In this document: in pieces, positions 1 to 9,482 of the stretch | How the letters are laid out: each line of letters opens with the position of its first letter | Position numbering within the stretch: the first letter of the stretch is position 1 | DNA from: Candidatus Sphingomonas excrementigallinarum | Lineage (GTDB): Bacteria; Pseudomonadota; Alphaproteobacteria; Sphingomonadales; Sphingomonadaceae | Assembly (NCBI GenBank): GCA_019112965.1 | Contig: DXIH01000011.1 | Coordinates: 1 to 64,000 of the forward strand | Length of the DNA stretch: 64,000 bases | Reading direction: 5' to 3' | Notes under the pieces: model-generated | Databases searched by the model: none | What the model was told of the DNA's origin: nothing | Seen by the model: the letters and a program-made list of their open reading frames with translations, nothing else | Position numbers and translations under genes: made by a program

Positions 1-2345
1 AAGACAAGATCAAGAAGGAGATCAAGCTCGCGCCGCGGCAGATCTTCACCCGGACCGAGGTTCGCCAGGACGTCGCCCGCATCGTCGAGCTGTATCGCCG
101 CCAGGGCCGGTTCGGCGCGGTGGTCGAGCCGAAGATGGTCAATCTCGACCAGAACCGCGTCGACGTGGTGTTCGAGATCAACGAGGGGCCGAAGTCCAAG
201 GTCCGCCAGATCAACATCATCGGCAACGAGAAATTCTCGGACGATGAACTGCGCGGTGCGATGTACACCAAGCAGTCGCGCTGGTTCCGTTTCCTGTCCT
301 CGGCCACCAGCTACGACCAGGATCGCCTGGCGGCCGACCAGCAGAAGCTGCGCCTGTTCTACCTGACCAACGGCTATGCCGATTTCCGCGTGACCAGCGC
401 GGTGGCCGAGCTGACGCCGGACAAGAAGGACTTCATCATCACTTACGTGGTGGAGGAAGGTCCGCGCTACAAGTTCGGTGACGTCAAGGTCGACAGCCAG
501 ATCCGCGACTTCGACAATGCCAAGCTGGCTCAGTCGCTGCCCATGAAGAAGGGCGAGTGGTATAACGCCAAGCTGATCGAGGATTCGATCGACAGCCTCA
601 GCCAGACCGCCGGTCTGTTCGGCTATGCCTTTGCCGACGTGAACCCGGACATTCAGCGTGACAAGGACACGCTGACCATGTCGGTGACGTTCAACATCGC
701 CGAAGCCAAGCGCACCTATGTCGAGCGGATCGACATCAACGGCAACACCCAGACGCAGGACAAGGTCGTCCGCCGTGAAATCCGCGTGGCGGAGGGCGAC
801 GCCTTCAACAGCTTCCAGGTCCGCCGCAGCCAGGACCGCATCAACTCGCTCGGCTATTTCCAGGAAAAGCTGGAGATCAAGCAGAACCCGGGTTCGGCGC
901 CGGATCGTATCGTCCTGGAAACCAATGTCGAGGAACAGTCGACCGGCTCGCTGCAGCTGTCGGCCGGTTACTCGTCGCTGGAACGCTTCATCATCCAGGC
1001 GAACATCACCCAGCGCAACTTCCGCGGCAAGGGCCAGGAACTGCGCGCGGGCGTGAACTACTCCGCCTATTCCAAGTCGATCGAGCTGGGCTTCACCGAG
1101 CCCTATGTGTTCGACAAGAATATCGCGCTGGGCGTTGACGTGTTTCGCCGCGACTTCAACTCGTTCAACTATCTGGGCACCACGCGCCAGACGACCTACA
1201 GCCAGGTGTCGACTGGCTTCCAGGTTCGCGCGGGCGTTCCGCTGACCGAATATTGGTCGCTGTCGGGTCGCTATGGCCTGACCTATGACCAGGTCGGTCT
1301 GGACTCGTCCTTCTTCAACGCGGACGGCACCTGTAACTTCCAGCAGGCGGGCCGCTATCTCTGCGATTCGATCGGCAATCGCTGGACCTCGTCGGTCGGC
1401 TATTCGCTGATCTATGACAGCCTGAACAGCCGCCTGCGTCCGACCGCTGGTCATCGCTTCTCGTTCAGCCAGGACTTTGCGGGTCTGGGCGGCGACGTGA
1501 AATATATCCGCACCCGCGCGGAAGGCGCCAAGTTCAAGGGCCTGGGCAAGGGCTTTGTTTTCTCGGTGCAGGGGGAGGGCGGTTATATCCACTCGCTGGA
1601 GAAGAGCCGTGGTCCGGGCATCGATCCGGTTCGTATCGTCGACCGCTTCTATCTGGGCGAGCCGCAGTTCCGTGGCTTCGACATTCGCGGCGTCGGCCCG
1701 CGCGTCCTGCGCGTGCCTTATAACGTCGATTCCACCACGGGTGCTCAGTCGCTCGATACAGATCGCCAGCGGTTTGTCGACGACGCGCTGGGCGGCCGCG
1801 CTTATTATCTGGCGCGCGCGGAGCTAGAAATTCCGTTGGGCTCGGGCGCGCGTGAAATGGGCCTGCGTCCGAGCATCTACGTCCAGGCAGGTAGCCTTTG
1901 GGGCGTCACGCGCCCGCTGCCCTCTCTCAACTTCCCGCAAGCGAAGGATGCCAACGGTAACCCGCTGTTCAACAAGGACGGTTCGCCGACGCTGTTGCCG
2001 GTGGCGCAAACCGATGCACAGGGGCGACCGCTATATCAGGTGCCGACACCGCCAACAGGAACGACCGATCCGAATGCCGGCCGGCAGACGACCTGCGCGG
2101 TCGGATATTCGTCAACCCTGGGTGGAACTTGTACTGGTACTACAGCCAACATCGCGCTCCAGAATACAAATTTCGCCCAGGAGCAATTCTACCTCGGTAC
2201 CTGGAAGCCGCGCGTGTCGATCGGCATCGGCGTGAACTGGAATTCACCATTTGGACCGCTGCGCATCGACTTGGCCAAGGCATTGGTCACGCAGCCGGGC
2301 GACGACCCCAAGCTCATTACTTTCAACGTAGGGACGCAGTTCTGA
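1..2345 (+). CDS. bamA: Outer membrane protein assembly factor BamA (5' truncated)
   Basis: Central subunit of the BAM complex, which folds and inserts beta-barrel proteins into the outer membrane. The reading frame is open from base 3, so the signal peptide and first POTRA repeats lie outside the window. The visible part has the later POTRA repeats (to about base 1000) and then the 16-strand barrel. The loop-6 motif FRGFDIRGVGPR is present and the chain ends in a C-terminal phenylalanine (NVGTQF), the usual barrel signature. Between the strand ending near base 1895 and the strand starting near base 2195 there is a long, cysteine-containing insertion, probably extracellular loop 7. The stop codon overlaps the next start (TGATG), suggesting coupling with skp and fabZ. 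Confidence 0.96.
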   Translation, partial: DKIKKEIKLAPRQIFTRTEVRQDVARIVELYRRQGRFGAVVEPKMVNLDQNRVDVVFEINEGPKSKVRQINIIGNEKFSDDELRGAMYTKQSRWFRFLSSATSYDQDRLAADQQKLRLFYLTNGYADFRVTSAVAELTPDKKDFIITYVVEEGPRYKFGDVKVDSQIRDFDNAKLAQSLPMKKGEWYNAKLIEDSIDSLSQTAGLFGYAFADVNPDIQRDKDTLTMSVTFNIAEAKRTYVERIDINGNTQTQDKVVRREIRVAEGDAFNSFQVRRSQDRINSLGYFQEKLEIKQNPGSAPDRIVLETNVEEQSTGSLQLSAGYSSLERFIIQANITQRNFRGKGQELRAGVNYSAYSKSIELGFTEPYVFDKNIALGVDVFRRDFNSFNYLGTTRQTTYSQVSTGFQVRAGVPLTEYWSLSGRYGLTYDQVGLDSSFFNADGTCNFQQAGRYLCDSIGNRWTSSVGYSLIYDSLNSRLRPTAGHRFSFSQDFAGLGGDVKYIRTRAEGAKFKGLGKGFVFSVQGEGGYIHSLEKSRGPGIDPVRIVDRFYLGEPQFRGFDIRGVGPRVLRVPYNVDSTTGAQSLDTDRQRFVDDALGGRAYYLARAELEIPLGSGAREMGLRPSIYVQAGSLWGVTRPLPSLNFPQAKDANGNPLFNKDGSPTLLPVAQTDAQGRPLYQVPTPPTGTTDPNAGRQTTCAVGYSSTLGGTCTGTTANIALQNTNFAQEQFYLGTWKPRVSIGIGVNWNSPFGPLRIDLAKALVTQPGDDPKLITFNVGTQF

Positions 2346-3013
2346 TGAAGACGATTTCCAAGCTCCTCCTCGCGGCGGCCCTTGTCGCTCCGGCCGCGAC
2401 CGTCGCCACCACCGCCAGCGCGCAGGTGAACGGCGTCGCCGTCGCCGACCCGCAGGGTGCGATCGCCGGTTCGCGTGCCTGGACCGCCGCCCGCCAGCAG
2501 ATCGAGACGACCTACAAGGCGCAGCTCGACCAGGCCGAAGCCCGCCGCACCGCGCTCGGCCGTGAGCTGGAGCCGCTGGTCCAGGCGTTCCAGACCGCCC
2601 GCGCCGCGCCGAACGCCAACGAGGCCGCGCTGCGCACCCAGGCCCAGTCGATCCAGGCCAAGCAGCAGGCCGCCGAGCAGGAGCTGGCTCGCCTGACCCA
2701 GCCCGCCGCCCGCGCGCAGAGCTATGCCATCGAGCAGATCCAGGCACGTCTGGGCGAAGCGGTGCAGAACGCCGTGCGTGCCAAGAATGTCAGCCTGCTG
2801 GTCAGCCCGCAGGCCGTGCTGTTCATGCAGCCGACCGCCGATATCACCTCGGCGGTGACTGCCGAGCTGGACAAGCTGGTCCCGACCGTCAGCATCACGC
2901 CGCCCGCCAACTGGCAGCCCGGCCAGCAGGGTCAGCAGGGTGCGGCTCCCGCCGCCACTGCTCCGGCCGCCGCCGCCCCGGCGCCTGCCCGTCGCCAGAA
3001 CAGCGGCCGGTAA
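2345..3013 (+). CDS. skp: OmpH/Skp-family periplasmic chaperone
   Basis: Periplasmic chaperone that holds unfolded outer membrane proteins on the way to BAM. It has 222 residues: a clear Sec signal peptide ending in ASA-Q (about residue 26), then a long coiled-coil region rich in Gln, Ala and Glu (about residues 45-140) typical of the Skp tentacles. It ends in a low-complexity Gly/Gln/Pro/Ala tail. The ATG at 2345 shares one base with the bamA stop and is followed directly by the signal peptide, so I prefer it to upstream in-frame starts. Its place between bamA and fabZ is the standard order. The Pro/Ala tail is common in sphingomonads and is probably disordered. Confidence 0.9.
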   Translation: MKTISKLLLAAALVAPAATVATTASAQVNGVAVADPQGAIAGSRAWTAARQQIETTYKAQLDQAEARRTALGRELEPLVQAFQTARAAPNANEAALRTQAQSIQAKQQAAEQELARLTQPAARAQSYAIEQIQARLGEAVQNAVRAKNVSLLVSPQAVLFMQPTADITSAVTAELDKLVPTVSITPPANWQPGQQGQQGAAPAATAPAAAAPAPARRQNSGR

Positions 3014-3020
3014 TATCCCG

Positions 3021-3509
3021 GTGAGCGACGTCGCGAACGAAGAGGCGAAGACCGTCATCGGCCCGATGGACGTTACCCGGGTCATGGCGGCGATCCCGCA
3101 CCGTTATCCGATGCTGCTGGTCGATCGTGTCGAGGAACTGGTCCTCGACACGTCGATCCGCGCGGTGAAGGCGGTGACGATGAACGAGGCCTTTTTCCAG
3201 GGCCATTATCCCGGCCGCCCGATCATGCCGGGCGTGCTGATCGTCGAGGCGCTGGCGCAGGCCGCCGGCGTTCTGGGCGTGGAAAGCCTGGGCCTCGCCA
3301 ATTCGGGCAAGCTGGTCTATTTCATGTCGATCGACGGTGTGAAGTTCCGCAAGCCCGTGGAGCCCGGCGTCCTCCTCCATCTGGAGGTCGAGTTCGTGTC
3401 GAAGCGGACCCGCGTCTGCAAGTTCGCCGGCGTCGCCAAGATCGACGGCGTTGCCGTGGCCGAGGCCAATTTCACCGCGATGATCGCCGATCCGCCCGCG
3501 GACGCGTAA
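3021..3509 (+). CDS. fabZ: 3-hydroxyacyl-[acyl-carrier-protein] dehydratase FabZ
   Basis: Dehydrates 3-hydroxyacyl-ACP to trans-2-enoyl-ACP in fatty acid synthesis. It has 162 residues from the GTG start at 3021, 7 bases after the skp stop; an ATG at 3066 would give 147 residues, close to the core family length, and is the main alternative. The hot-dog fold signature is intact: [12 protein letters not shown] near residue 26, catalytic His62 in [11 protein letters not shown] and catalytic Glu76 in VEALAQAAG. It follows bamA and skp on the same strand, as in many proteobacteria where envelope protein and lipid synthesis genes are co-transcribed. Confidence 0.94.
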   Translation: MSDVANEEAKTVIGPMDVTRVMAAIPHRYPMLLVDRVEELVLDTSIRAVKAVTMNEAFFQGHYPGRPIMPGVLIVEALAQAAGVLGVESLGLANSGKLVYFMSIDGVKFRKPVEPGVLLHLEVEFVSKRTRVCKFAGVAKIDGVAVAEANFTAMIADPPADA

Positions 3510-3573
3510 GCGATCGTCACGGGCTTTTGACTAACGGGGCGTGGTCCGCTATGGGCCGCGCCTTGAGCTTTAA

Positions 3574-3591
3574 GGCTGGTCGGAACCAGCC
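3574..3591 (+). promoter_or_regulatory. Hairpin in the rpmE leader
   Basis: A perfect 7-bp inverted repeat (GGCTGGT-CGGA-ACCAGCC) lies 18 bases before the rpmE start. There is no long T run after it, so it is not a typical terminator of fabZ. It could be a leader structure bound by L31, as autoregulation of rpmE is known in E. coli, but that is only inference here. Confidence 0.35.
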
Positions 3592-3609
3592 ATTTTCCGG
3601 AGCAATATC

Positions 3610-3840
3610 ATGAAGACCGACACGCATCCCGACTATCACATGATCAAGGTGCAGATGACCGACGGCACCGTGTTCGAAACCCGCTCTACCTGGGGCAAGG
3701 AAGGCGACACGATGCAGCTGGACATCGATCCGCTGGCGCATCCGGCCTGGACCGGCGGCCGTGGCACCATGCTGGACACCGGCGGTCAGGTTGCGCGCTT
3801 CAACAAGCGTTTCGGTGGCGGTCTCACGCTCCGCAAGTAA
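3610..3840 (+). CDS. rpmE: Large ribosomal subunit protein L31 (cysteine-free form)
   Basis: Ribosomal protein bL31, located in the intersubunit bridge of the 50S subunit. The 76-residue product starts [10 protein letters not shown] and contains the conserved THPDYH and [10 protein letters not shown] blocks, matching the alphaproteobacterial L31 family in length and sequence. It has no cysteine, so it cannot carry the zinc ribbon of the C+ type, and its function is therefore predicted to be zinc independent. A GGAG element sits about 8 bases before the ATG. The gene stands alone: a leader hairpin precedes it and a strong intrinsic terminator follows within 35 bases. Confidence 0.95.
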   Translation: MKTDTHPDYHMIKVQMTDGTVFETRSTWGKEGDTMQLDIDPLAHPAWTGGRGTMLDTGGQVARFNKRFGGGLTLRK

Positions 3841-3874
3841 TTGCTTTCGGCATCCGTGCCGCAAGATCGAAGGA

Positions 3875-3907
3875 CCCGGCGCTTCCCCACGAAGCGCCGG
3901 GTTTTTT
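3875..3907 (+). terminator. Rho-independent terminator after rpmE
   Basis: Perfect 10-bp GC-rich stem (CCCGGCGCTT / AAGCGCCGGG) with a 7-base loop, followed directly by six T. It lies 35 bases after the rpmE stop and on the coding strand of rpmE. Confidence 0.93.
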
Positions 3908-3977
3908 GTATCGGCCAAAGGCGATGCTTCGCGAATGGGTTTGCAGTCTGTTAACCAGGGGTGTTTAGGGTGGCTCC

Positions 3978-4292
3978 ATGTTCGCCGCTGAATTCGAACC
4001 TGCCGAATTGGCCAATCGCCGCCGGGCACCCCGCGCGTCTGTGGCGCTGGACACCGACATGGCGCGCGGCGGATTGGACCGGGCGCTGTGCCGGGTAACG
4101 GACATCTCGGTCCAGGGTGCGCGACTGCAAACCTATACCGAGTTGAAGCGCGGCCTGAAGATCTGGCTGCGCCTGCCCAAAGTGGGGGAAGTGGCGGCAC
4201 GTATCGTGTGGGCGAAGGACTTTGCCGCCGGATGCCATTTCGACACGCCGCTCGCCCGCGAGGATTTCGAGTATCTCGCGCCGCTGACCTGA
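3978..4292 (+). CDS. PilZ domain protein (candidate c-di-GMP receptor)
   Basis: Single-domain PilZ protein of 104 residues. The two motifs that bind cyclic di-GMP are visible: the arginine motif RRRAPR (residues 14-19) and DISVQGA (residues 42-48, D/N-x-S-x-x-G). The rest fits the six-stranded PilZ barrel. It has no signal peptide or transmembrane segment, so it is a cytoplasmic adaptor whose partner cannot be read from the sequence. It follows the rpmE terminator and precedes sdaA by 73 bases, so it is probably transcribed on its own. Both motifs being intact argues for real ligand binding. Confidence 0.86.
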   Translation: MFAAEFEPAELANRRRAPRASVALDTDMARGGLDRALCRVTDISVQGARLQTYTELKRGLKIWLRLPKVGEVAARIVWAKDFAAGCHFDTPLAREDFEYLAPLT

Positions 4293-4365
4293 TCGCGTCC
4301 ATCAGGCTGGTCACTGGCCAGCGGTTCGGCTAGGCAAGGACAAAGCCGTAACAAATGGAACGATC

Positions 4366-5766
4366 TTGACCCTCTCCGCCATTCCCGTCGGCACACCGCG
4401 CAGCGAGGACAGCATCGCCGCGGTCAGCGTGACCGAGCTGTTCACGATCGGCATCGGCCCTTCCAGCTCGCACACCGTCGGCCCGATGCGGGCGGCCAAG
4501 GCTTTTGCGGTCGAGATGCTGGATACCGGCCTGATCCCCGATCGGGTGCAGGCGGAGCTGTTCGGCTCGCTTTCGCTGACCGGGCGGGGACATCATAGCG
4601 ACCGGGCAGTCTTGCTGGGGCTGGCGGGCGAGACGCCCGAGCGGGTCGATCCCGATGCGATCGAGGGATTGCTGGCGACGATCGCCGAGACTCGCCAGCT
4701 GATGCTGGACGGCCGTCACCCGCTGCCCTTCGATCCCGAACAGGATTTGCTGTTCCGACCCGGCTTCCTGCCCGCGCATCCCAACGGCATGGTCTTCACC
4801 GCTTTCCTGCCCGACGGCAGTTCGGTCGTCCGCCGCTTCTATTCGATCGGCGGCGGCGCGATCCGCATGGAGGGTGCCGAGCCGATGCGCACGAACCGCA
4901 GGCTGGCGCATCCCTTCGCCTCGGGCGCCGAATTGCTGGAGCGCACCGACGAGACCGGCCTGTCGATCGCCCAGATCGTCCGCGCCAACGAGGCAGCGTG
5001 GCGGGAGGATGGTGAAACCGATGCGTTCCTGGACCGGGTGCGCGACGCAATGTGTGCCTCGATCGAGCGGGGCTGTGCGGCTTCGGGTATCCTGCCCGGC
5101 GGGTTGAAGGTTCAGCGGCGCGCACAGGCGATCAAGCAGAAGCTGCTCGACCGGGGCCCGCGCAGCGATCCCAGCCTGGTGTTCGAATGGGTCAGCCTTT
5201 GGGCATTGGCGGTCAATGAGGAGAATGCGGCGGGCGGCCGGGTCGTCACCGCGCCGACCAATGGCGCGGCGGGTGTCATCCCGGCGGTGCTGCGTTACTA
5301 CGAAACCTTCGTCCATGGTGCGACGCGCGACGGGGTGCGCACGCTGTTGCTGACGGCGGCGGCGGTGGGGATGCTGTACAAGAAGCGGGCGTCCATTTCA
5401 GCGGCTGAAATGGGGTGCCAGGGCGAGGTCGGCGTTGCCTGCTCGATGGCGGCGGCGGGGCTGGCGGCGGCCCTGGGCGGCTCCCCGGCGCAGGTTGAGA
5501 ATGCGGCCGAGATCGGCATGGAGCATAATCTCGGCCTGACCTGCGATCCGATCGGCGGGCTGGTCCAAATCCCGTGCATCGAGCGCAACACCATGGGGGC
5601 GATCAAGGCGATCAACGCCGCCTATCTGGCGCTGCACGGCGACGGCAAGCACATCGTCAGCCTGGACCAGGTGATCGAGACGATGCGTCAGACCGGCGAG
5701 GATATGAAGTCGCAGTATAAGGAAACCAGCCTCGGCGGTCTGGCGGTCAACGTCGTCGAGTGCTGA
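4366..5766 (+). CDS. sdaA: L-serine ammonia-lyase (iron-sulfur dependent)
   Basis: Converts L-serine to pyruvate and ammonia using a [4Fe-4S] cluster; single-chain type II enzyme. It has 466 residues from a TTG start at 4366; a GTG at 4429 ([11 protein letters not shown]) is a plausible shorter start. The family hallmark [14 protein letters not shown] is present near the N terminus, [11 protein letters not shown] in the middle, and the cluster cysteines appear in [16 protein letters not shown] and QIPCIERN. The chain ends in VVEC; a C-terminal cysteine that reaches into the active site is known in this family. It stands between the PilZ gene and a convergent ThuA gene, whose stop codon abuts its own. 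Confidence 0.93.
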   Translation: MTLSAIPVGTPRSEDSIAAVSVTELFTIGIGPSSSHTVGPMRAAKAFAVEMLDTGLIPDRVQAELFGSLSLTGRGHHSDRAVLLGLAGETPERVDPDAIEGLLATIAETRQLMLDGRHPLPFDPEQDLLFRPGFLPAHPNGMVFTAFLPDGSSVVRRFYSIGGGAIRMEGAEPMRTNRRLAHPFASGAELLERTDETGLSIAQIVRANEAAWREDGETDAFLDRVRDAMCASIERGCAASGILPGGLKVQRRAQAIKQKLLDRGPRSDPSLVFEWVSLWALAVNEENAAGGRVVTAPTNGAAGVIPAVLRYYETFVHGATRDGVRTLLLTAAAVGMLYKKRASISAAEMGCQGEVGVACSMAAAGLAAALGGSPAQVENAAEIGMEHNLGLTCDPIGGLVQIPCIERNTMGAIKAINAAYLALHGDGKHIVSLDQVIETMRQTGEDMKSQYKETSLGGLAVNVVEC

Positions 5767-6567
5767 TTACGTCCCCGCGGCCCAGCGCACCGCGTTGGTC
5801 AGGATGCGGCGGTAATCGGGGTCGTCGTAAAGCTGCGGCTCATGCCCCAGCGCGGAATAGAAGACCGGGCCCTTCGCGCGTGAATTGATCCACATGACGG
5901 GATGCGCGGCCCCCATGCGGAGCGTATCGCCGGGGCGGTAGCTGGCCTCGTCCACCTGCGCCAGGATCGTCATGCCACGCGTCGCGGGGTTGCTGTCGAA
6001 GCTGTACCATTCGTCGCGCGGGACCCACGGCGTCCGCACGCCCGCCATGATCGGATGGCGGGGTTGCATGATCTCGACACGGGCGGGCTGGATATGGTCT
6101 TCGCCGTTGGGGTGGCCCGTGAAGGTCGTGCCGATGATCGTGTCGACATACCAAGGCGCCTTGTGGCTGTTGTCGCCCGCCGCATGAAGCGCGACCACCC
6201 CGCCGCCGCGCGCGACGAAACGGGCGAAGGCGGCCTGCTGCTCGGGCGTCAGGAAATCGCCGCTGGCGCTGTTCAGGACCACCACCGAGAAATGGGATAG
6301 CTGGTCGTCGTTGAAGACCGCGGCATTCTCGGTGGTGAAGCTGGGGCGGTGGAGCGCTTTGGCGATATCGGCCAGCACGGCATTGGAATGCGGGATATGC
6401 TCGAAGTGCCGCCAGCCATTGGTCTTGGAGACGATCAGCACGCCGTGGTTCAAGCCAGCGGGGAGGGTGGGGGCGAAGGTGTCCACGACCTTGGGCGGCA
6501 GATGCGGATCGGACGGCGCCTGTGCCACGGCGACCAGCGCCATCATCACCAGTGTTTTCAGCATCAT
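5767..6567 (-). CDS. Secreted ThuA-like domain protein
   Basis: 266 residues with a Sec signal peptide (MMLKTLVMMALVAVAQA) followed by a ThuA-like fold, a glutamine-amidotransferase-like domain often found near sugar metabolism genes. Recognisable blocks include VLIVSKTNGWRHFEH, VVVLNSASGDFL, ARGGGVVALHAAGD and, near the end, YSALGHEPQLYDDP. The start was placed at the ATG at 6567, which has GGGAGACGG just upstream; an upstream in-frame ATG lacks a signal sequence. It is convergent with sdaA with no bases between the two stop codons. No enzymatic activity is established for most of these proteins; a role in handling sugars or their derivatives is only a guess. Confidence 0.82.
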   Translation of the reverse strand: MMLKTLVMMALVAVAQAPSDPHLPPKVVDTFAPTLPAGLNHGVLIVSKTNGWRHFEHIPHSNAVLADIAKALHRPSFTTENAAVFNDDQLSHFSVVVLNSASGDFLTPEQQAAFARFVARGGGVVALHAAGDNSHKAPWYVDTIIGTTFTGHPNGEDHIQPARVEIMQPRHPIMAGVRTPWVPRDEWYSFDSNPATRGMTILAQVDEASYRPGDTLRMGAAHPVMWINSRAKGPVFYSALGHEPQLYDDPDYRRILTNAVRWAAGT

Positions 6568-6616
6568 CCGTCTCCCTTTTCGGGGAGCGTAGCAAGCTGA
6601 CGGGTAAGGGCAATGC

Positions 6617-6734
6617 ATTCCTCCCCTGCAAGGGGAGGGGGACCATGCGAAACATGGTGGAGGGGTGTCACCAGCAGCGGTGACACCCCTCCGTCAGTCC
6701 TGCGGACTGCCACCTCCCCTTGCAGGGGAGGAAT
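6617..6734. repeat. Intergenic palindromic repeat, family A copy 1
   Basis: Imperfect 118-base palindrome beginning ATTCCTCCCCTGCAAGGGG and ending in its inverse, with inner inverted arms around GGAGGGGTGTCA / TGACACCCCTCC. It fills the gap between the ThuA gene start and the emrB stop. Closely related copies occur at 11845, 37065 and 61776. Confidence 0.9.
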
Positions 6735-6738
6735 TGCG

Positions 6739-8298
6739 TCAATCCGCCGCGATGGGGCCGTCATGCGGCTTGGGCCGCCGGGTGAACCAAGTCAGCGCCG
6801 CCAGCACGATGCACAACCATGCCGAGACATAGAAGATGTCGGTCGAGGCGAGCAGATAGGCCTGCCCGACCATCTGCCGCGTCACGGCGGCGGCGGCCTG
6901 GACGTCGGTCAGGCCCAGATGGTTCAGGCCGTTCCGCGCCATCTGCCACACCGGGCCCTGGCCGATCGCTTCGGATAGATGGGCCTGGTGCATCGCCTCG
7001 CGCCGGTCCCACATGGTCGTGGTCAATGACGCGGCGAAACTGCCCGCCGTGATGCGCGCGAAATTCGAGATGCCGGTCGCAGAGGGGATGCGCGCCTGCG
7101 GCACGCCGTCCAGCGCGATGGTCAGCATGGCGAGGAAGAAGGTGCTCATCGCGATACCCTGCACCATCAGCGGCAGCACGAAATCGCTGAAGCTCGCCTG
7201 CGTATTGAGTCCCGAGCGCATCCAATAGGATACGCCGAAGGCGGCAAAGGCGATGGTCGCCATGATCCGCGCATCGACCTTGCCCGACAGGCGCGCGACG
7301 ATGGGGGTCAGAACCACCGCCACCGCCCCGCTGGGTGCCGCGACCAGACCCGCCCAGGTCGCGGTATAGCCCAGTTGCGTCTGGAGCCAGAGCGGCAGCA
7401 GCAGCGTGTTGGCGAAGAACACCGCATAGCCCAAACAAAAGGCGAGTGTCCCGATGCTGAAATTGCGCCCCTTGAACAGCGACAGGTCGACCGCCGGGTT
7501 GGCGTCGGTCAGCTCCCAGATCAGCCAGGCGATAAAGCCGACGATGGCGATCACCGTCATCACGACGATCCGGGTCGAGTGGAACCAGTCGTCATTCTTG
7601 CCGAGGTCCAGCATCATCTGCAGCGCGCCGACCCAGACGACCAGCATGATGAGCCCGACCTTGTCGATCGGCAGGTTGCGGGTCGGCGTCTCTCGGTCGG
7701 AAAGTCCGCGCCAGCATACGCCCGCGCAGAACAGGCCGACCGGCACGTTGATGAGGAAGATCCAGCTCCAGTGATAATTGTCGGAGATGTACCCGCCCAG
7801 GATCGGCCCCATGATCGGCGCGACCAGCGTGGTCATCGACCAGATGCCGAGCGCGGTCGATCGCTTCTGCGGCGGGAAGATCGAGATCAGCAGCGCCTGG
7901 CTGCCGGGGATCATCGGGCCGGACACCGCGCCCTGCAGGATGCGGAAGCCGATCAGCGAGGACAGGTTCCACGCTATCCCGCACAGGAAGGAGGCGACCG
8001 TGAACAGGAAGACCGAGACGCAGAAGGTCCGCACCACACCGAACTTGCCCATCAGCCAGCCGGTCAGCGGCACCGCCACGCCGTTGGCGACGGCAAAGGC
8101 GGTGACGACCCAGGTCGAGTTGTCCGAGCTGACGCCCAGATTGCCCGCGATGGTGGGCAGCGAGACATTGGCGATCGTCGAGTCCAGCACCTGCATGAAC
8201 GTGCCGAGCGCCAGTGCGAAGGCGATCAGCGCCAGCGAGGCGCCTTTCAGCGGAGCGGGGCCTTCCCCCGCGCCCGCCTGAGCGGGGGCCCCGGCCAT
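6739..8298 (-). CDS. emrB: DHA2-family MFS multidrug exporter (EmrB-like)
   Basis: Inner-membrane drug/proton antiporter of 519 residues with about 14 hydrophobic segments, as expected for the 14-helix DHA2 family. The DHA2 signature near helix 1 (ALGTFMQVLDSTIANVSLPTIAG) and motif C in helix 5 (IMGPILGGYI) are visible. It is the last gene of a four-gene reverse-strand operon and its ATG shares one base with the emrA stop (TGATG). Together with EmrA and the outer-membrane lipoprotein upstream, it should form a tripartite pump that expels hydrophobic compounds across both membranes. The substrate cannot be read from sequence. Confidence 0.93.
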   Translation of the reverse strand: MAGAPAQAGAGEGPAPLKGASLALIAFALALGTFMQVLDSTIANVSLPTIAGNLGVSSDNSTWVVTAFAVANGVAVPLTGWLMGKFGVVRTFCVSVFLFTVASFLCGIAWNLSSLIGFRILQGAVSGPMIPGSQALLISIFPPQKRSTALGIWSMTTLVAPIMGPILGGYISDNYHWSWIFLINVPVGLFCAGVCWRGLSDRETPTRNLPIDKVGLIMLVVWVGALQMMLDLGKNDDWFHSTRIVVMTVIAIVGFIAWLIWELTDANPAVDLSLFKGRNFSIGTLAFCLGYAVFFANTLLLPLWLQTQLGYTATWAGLVAAPSGAVAVVLTPIVARLSGKVDARIMATIAFAAFGVSYWMRSGLNTQASFSDFVLPLMVQGIAMSTFFLAMLTIALDGVPQARIPSATGISNFARITAGSFAASLTTTMWDRREAMHQAHLSEAIGQGPVWQMARNGLNHLGLTDVQAAAAVTRQMVGQAYLLASTDIFYVSAWLCIVLAALTWFTRRPKPHDGPIAAD

Positions 8299-9482
8299 CA
8301 GCGGTTGGCCGCGATGATCTGTGCGATACGGGCCTCGATCGCCGGATCCTTGCCATCGGTGCCGCTGGTGCTGTCGACCTGGGTCGCGGCGGTGCCGATG
8401 CGCGGGCCGTTCTGGTCGGCGGTATCAACCGTCACCGTCGCCGACAGGCCGACGCGCAACGGGTTCTGGCGCAGCTCATTGGCGTTCAGGCCGATGCGTA
8501 CCGGCACGCGCTGGACGATCTTGATCCAGTTGCCGCTGGCATTTTGCGGCGGCAGCAGCGCAAAGGCGTTGCCGCTGCCCGCGCCAAGGCCGACGACCTT
8601 GCCGTGATAGACGATCTTGCCGCCATAGATGTCGGCGGTGATCGTCGCGGGCTGACCGATGCGCAGGTCCTTGAGCTGGGTCTCGCGGAAGTTGGCGTCG
8701 ACCCACAGCCGGTCGAGCGGGACGACCGCCATCAACGGCGTGCCCGCCGCGACCTGCTGCCCCACCTGGACCGTGCGCTGGGCGACGACGCCGCCGATGG
8801 GTGCGACGACATGCATGTGGCTGCGCGTGATGGCGGCGCGGCGATAGGCGGCGATGGCCGCCATCACGGCGGGGTTGGTGTCGACGTCGGTGCCCTGAAC
8901 CGCGGTGCGGGCCTGCGCCGCCTGGGCGCGGGCGAGGGCGAGGTTGGCGTTCGCCACCTTCACCGCATCGGCGGCGTGCGACAGTTCCTCGCCGGACACC
9001 GCGCCCTCGGCGGCGGCGCCCTGGCGGCGGGCATAGTCGGCGCGGGCGCGGGTCAGTTCGGCCTGGGCCTGGACGATGGCGGCGCCGCTCTGGTTGACCT
9101 TCGTGAAGTCGGCGCGGGTCGCGCGCACCGCGCGGGCCAGCTCGGCGGCGGCGGAGGCGACGCCGACATCGGCGGTCGCGGGGTCGAGATCGATCAGCGG
9201 CTGGCCCGCCTTCACGGTCTGGGTATTGTCGGCATGGATGGCCAGGACCTGTCCCGGATCGCGCGCGGTGATCGCCACCACGTCGCCCGCGACATAGGCG
9301 TCGTCGGTTTCTTCCTCGGGCTTGGCGAGCAGGAAGTGGAACACCGCCCAGACGATGGCGGCGATCACCACCACGACGACCAGGATGGTCAGGCCGAGCT
9401 TGCGCGCCTTCGGCTTGCCGCCGTTCGGGGCTTGCGTGGTCGGAGCGGCGGGGGAGGGGGTGGCGGCTTCGGTGTCGCTCAT
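8298..9482 (-). CDS. emrA: HlyD-family membrane fusion protein (EmrA-like)
   Basis: Periplasmic adaptor of 394 residues that bridges EmrB to an outer-membrane channel. It has a cytoplasmic Pro/Ala-rich N terminus, one membrane helix (about residues 29-53), the motif TDDAYVAGDVVAI typical of EmrA/HlyD proteins, a long alpha-helical hairpin (about 105-200) and a lipoyl/barrel region after it (HVVAPIGGVVAQRTVQVGQQV). Its ATG overlaps the preceding outer-membrane gene by ATGA, and its own stop overlaps the emrB start, so translation of all three pump genes is probably coupled. Confidence 0.93.
   Translation of the reverse strand: MSDTEAATPSPAAPTTQAPNGGKPKARKLGLTILVVVVVIAAIVWAVFHFLLAKPEEETDDAYVAGDVVAITARDPGQVLAIHADNTQTVKAGQPLIDLDPATADVGVASAAAELARAVRATRADFTKVNQSGAAIVQAQAELTRARADYARRQGAAAEGAVSGEELSHAADAVKVANANLALARAQAAQARTAVQGTDVDTNPAVMAAIAAYRRAAITRSHMHVVAPIGGVVAQRTVQVGQQVAAGTPLMAVVPLDRLWVDANFRETQLKDLRIGQPATITADIYGGKIVYHGKVVGLGAGSGNAFALLPPQNASGNWIKIVQRVPVRIGLNANELRQNPLRVGLSATVTVDTADQNGPRIGTAATQVDSTSGTDGKDPAIEARIAQIIAANR

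Noticed and set aside
3517..4314. 265-codon reverse ORF spanning rpmE and the PilZ gene
   Set aside because: Would cover two well-supported genes and a terminator; no domain.
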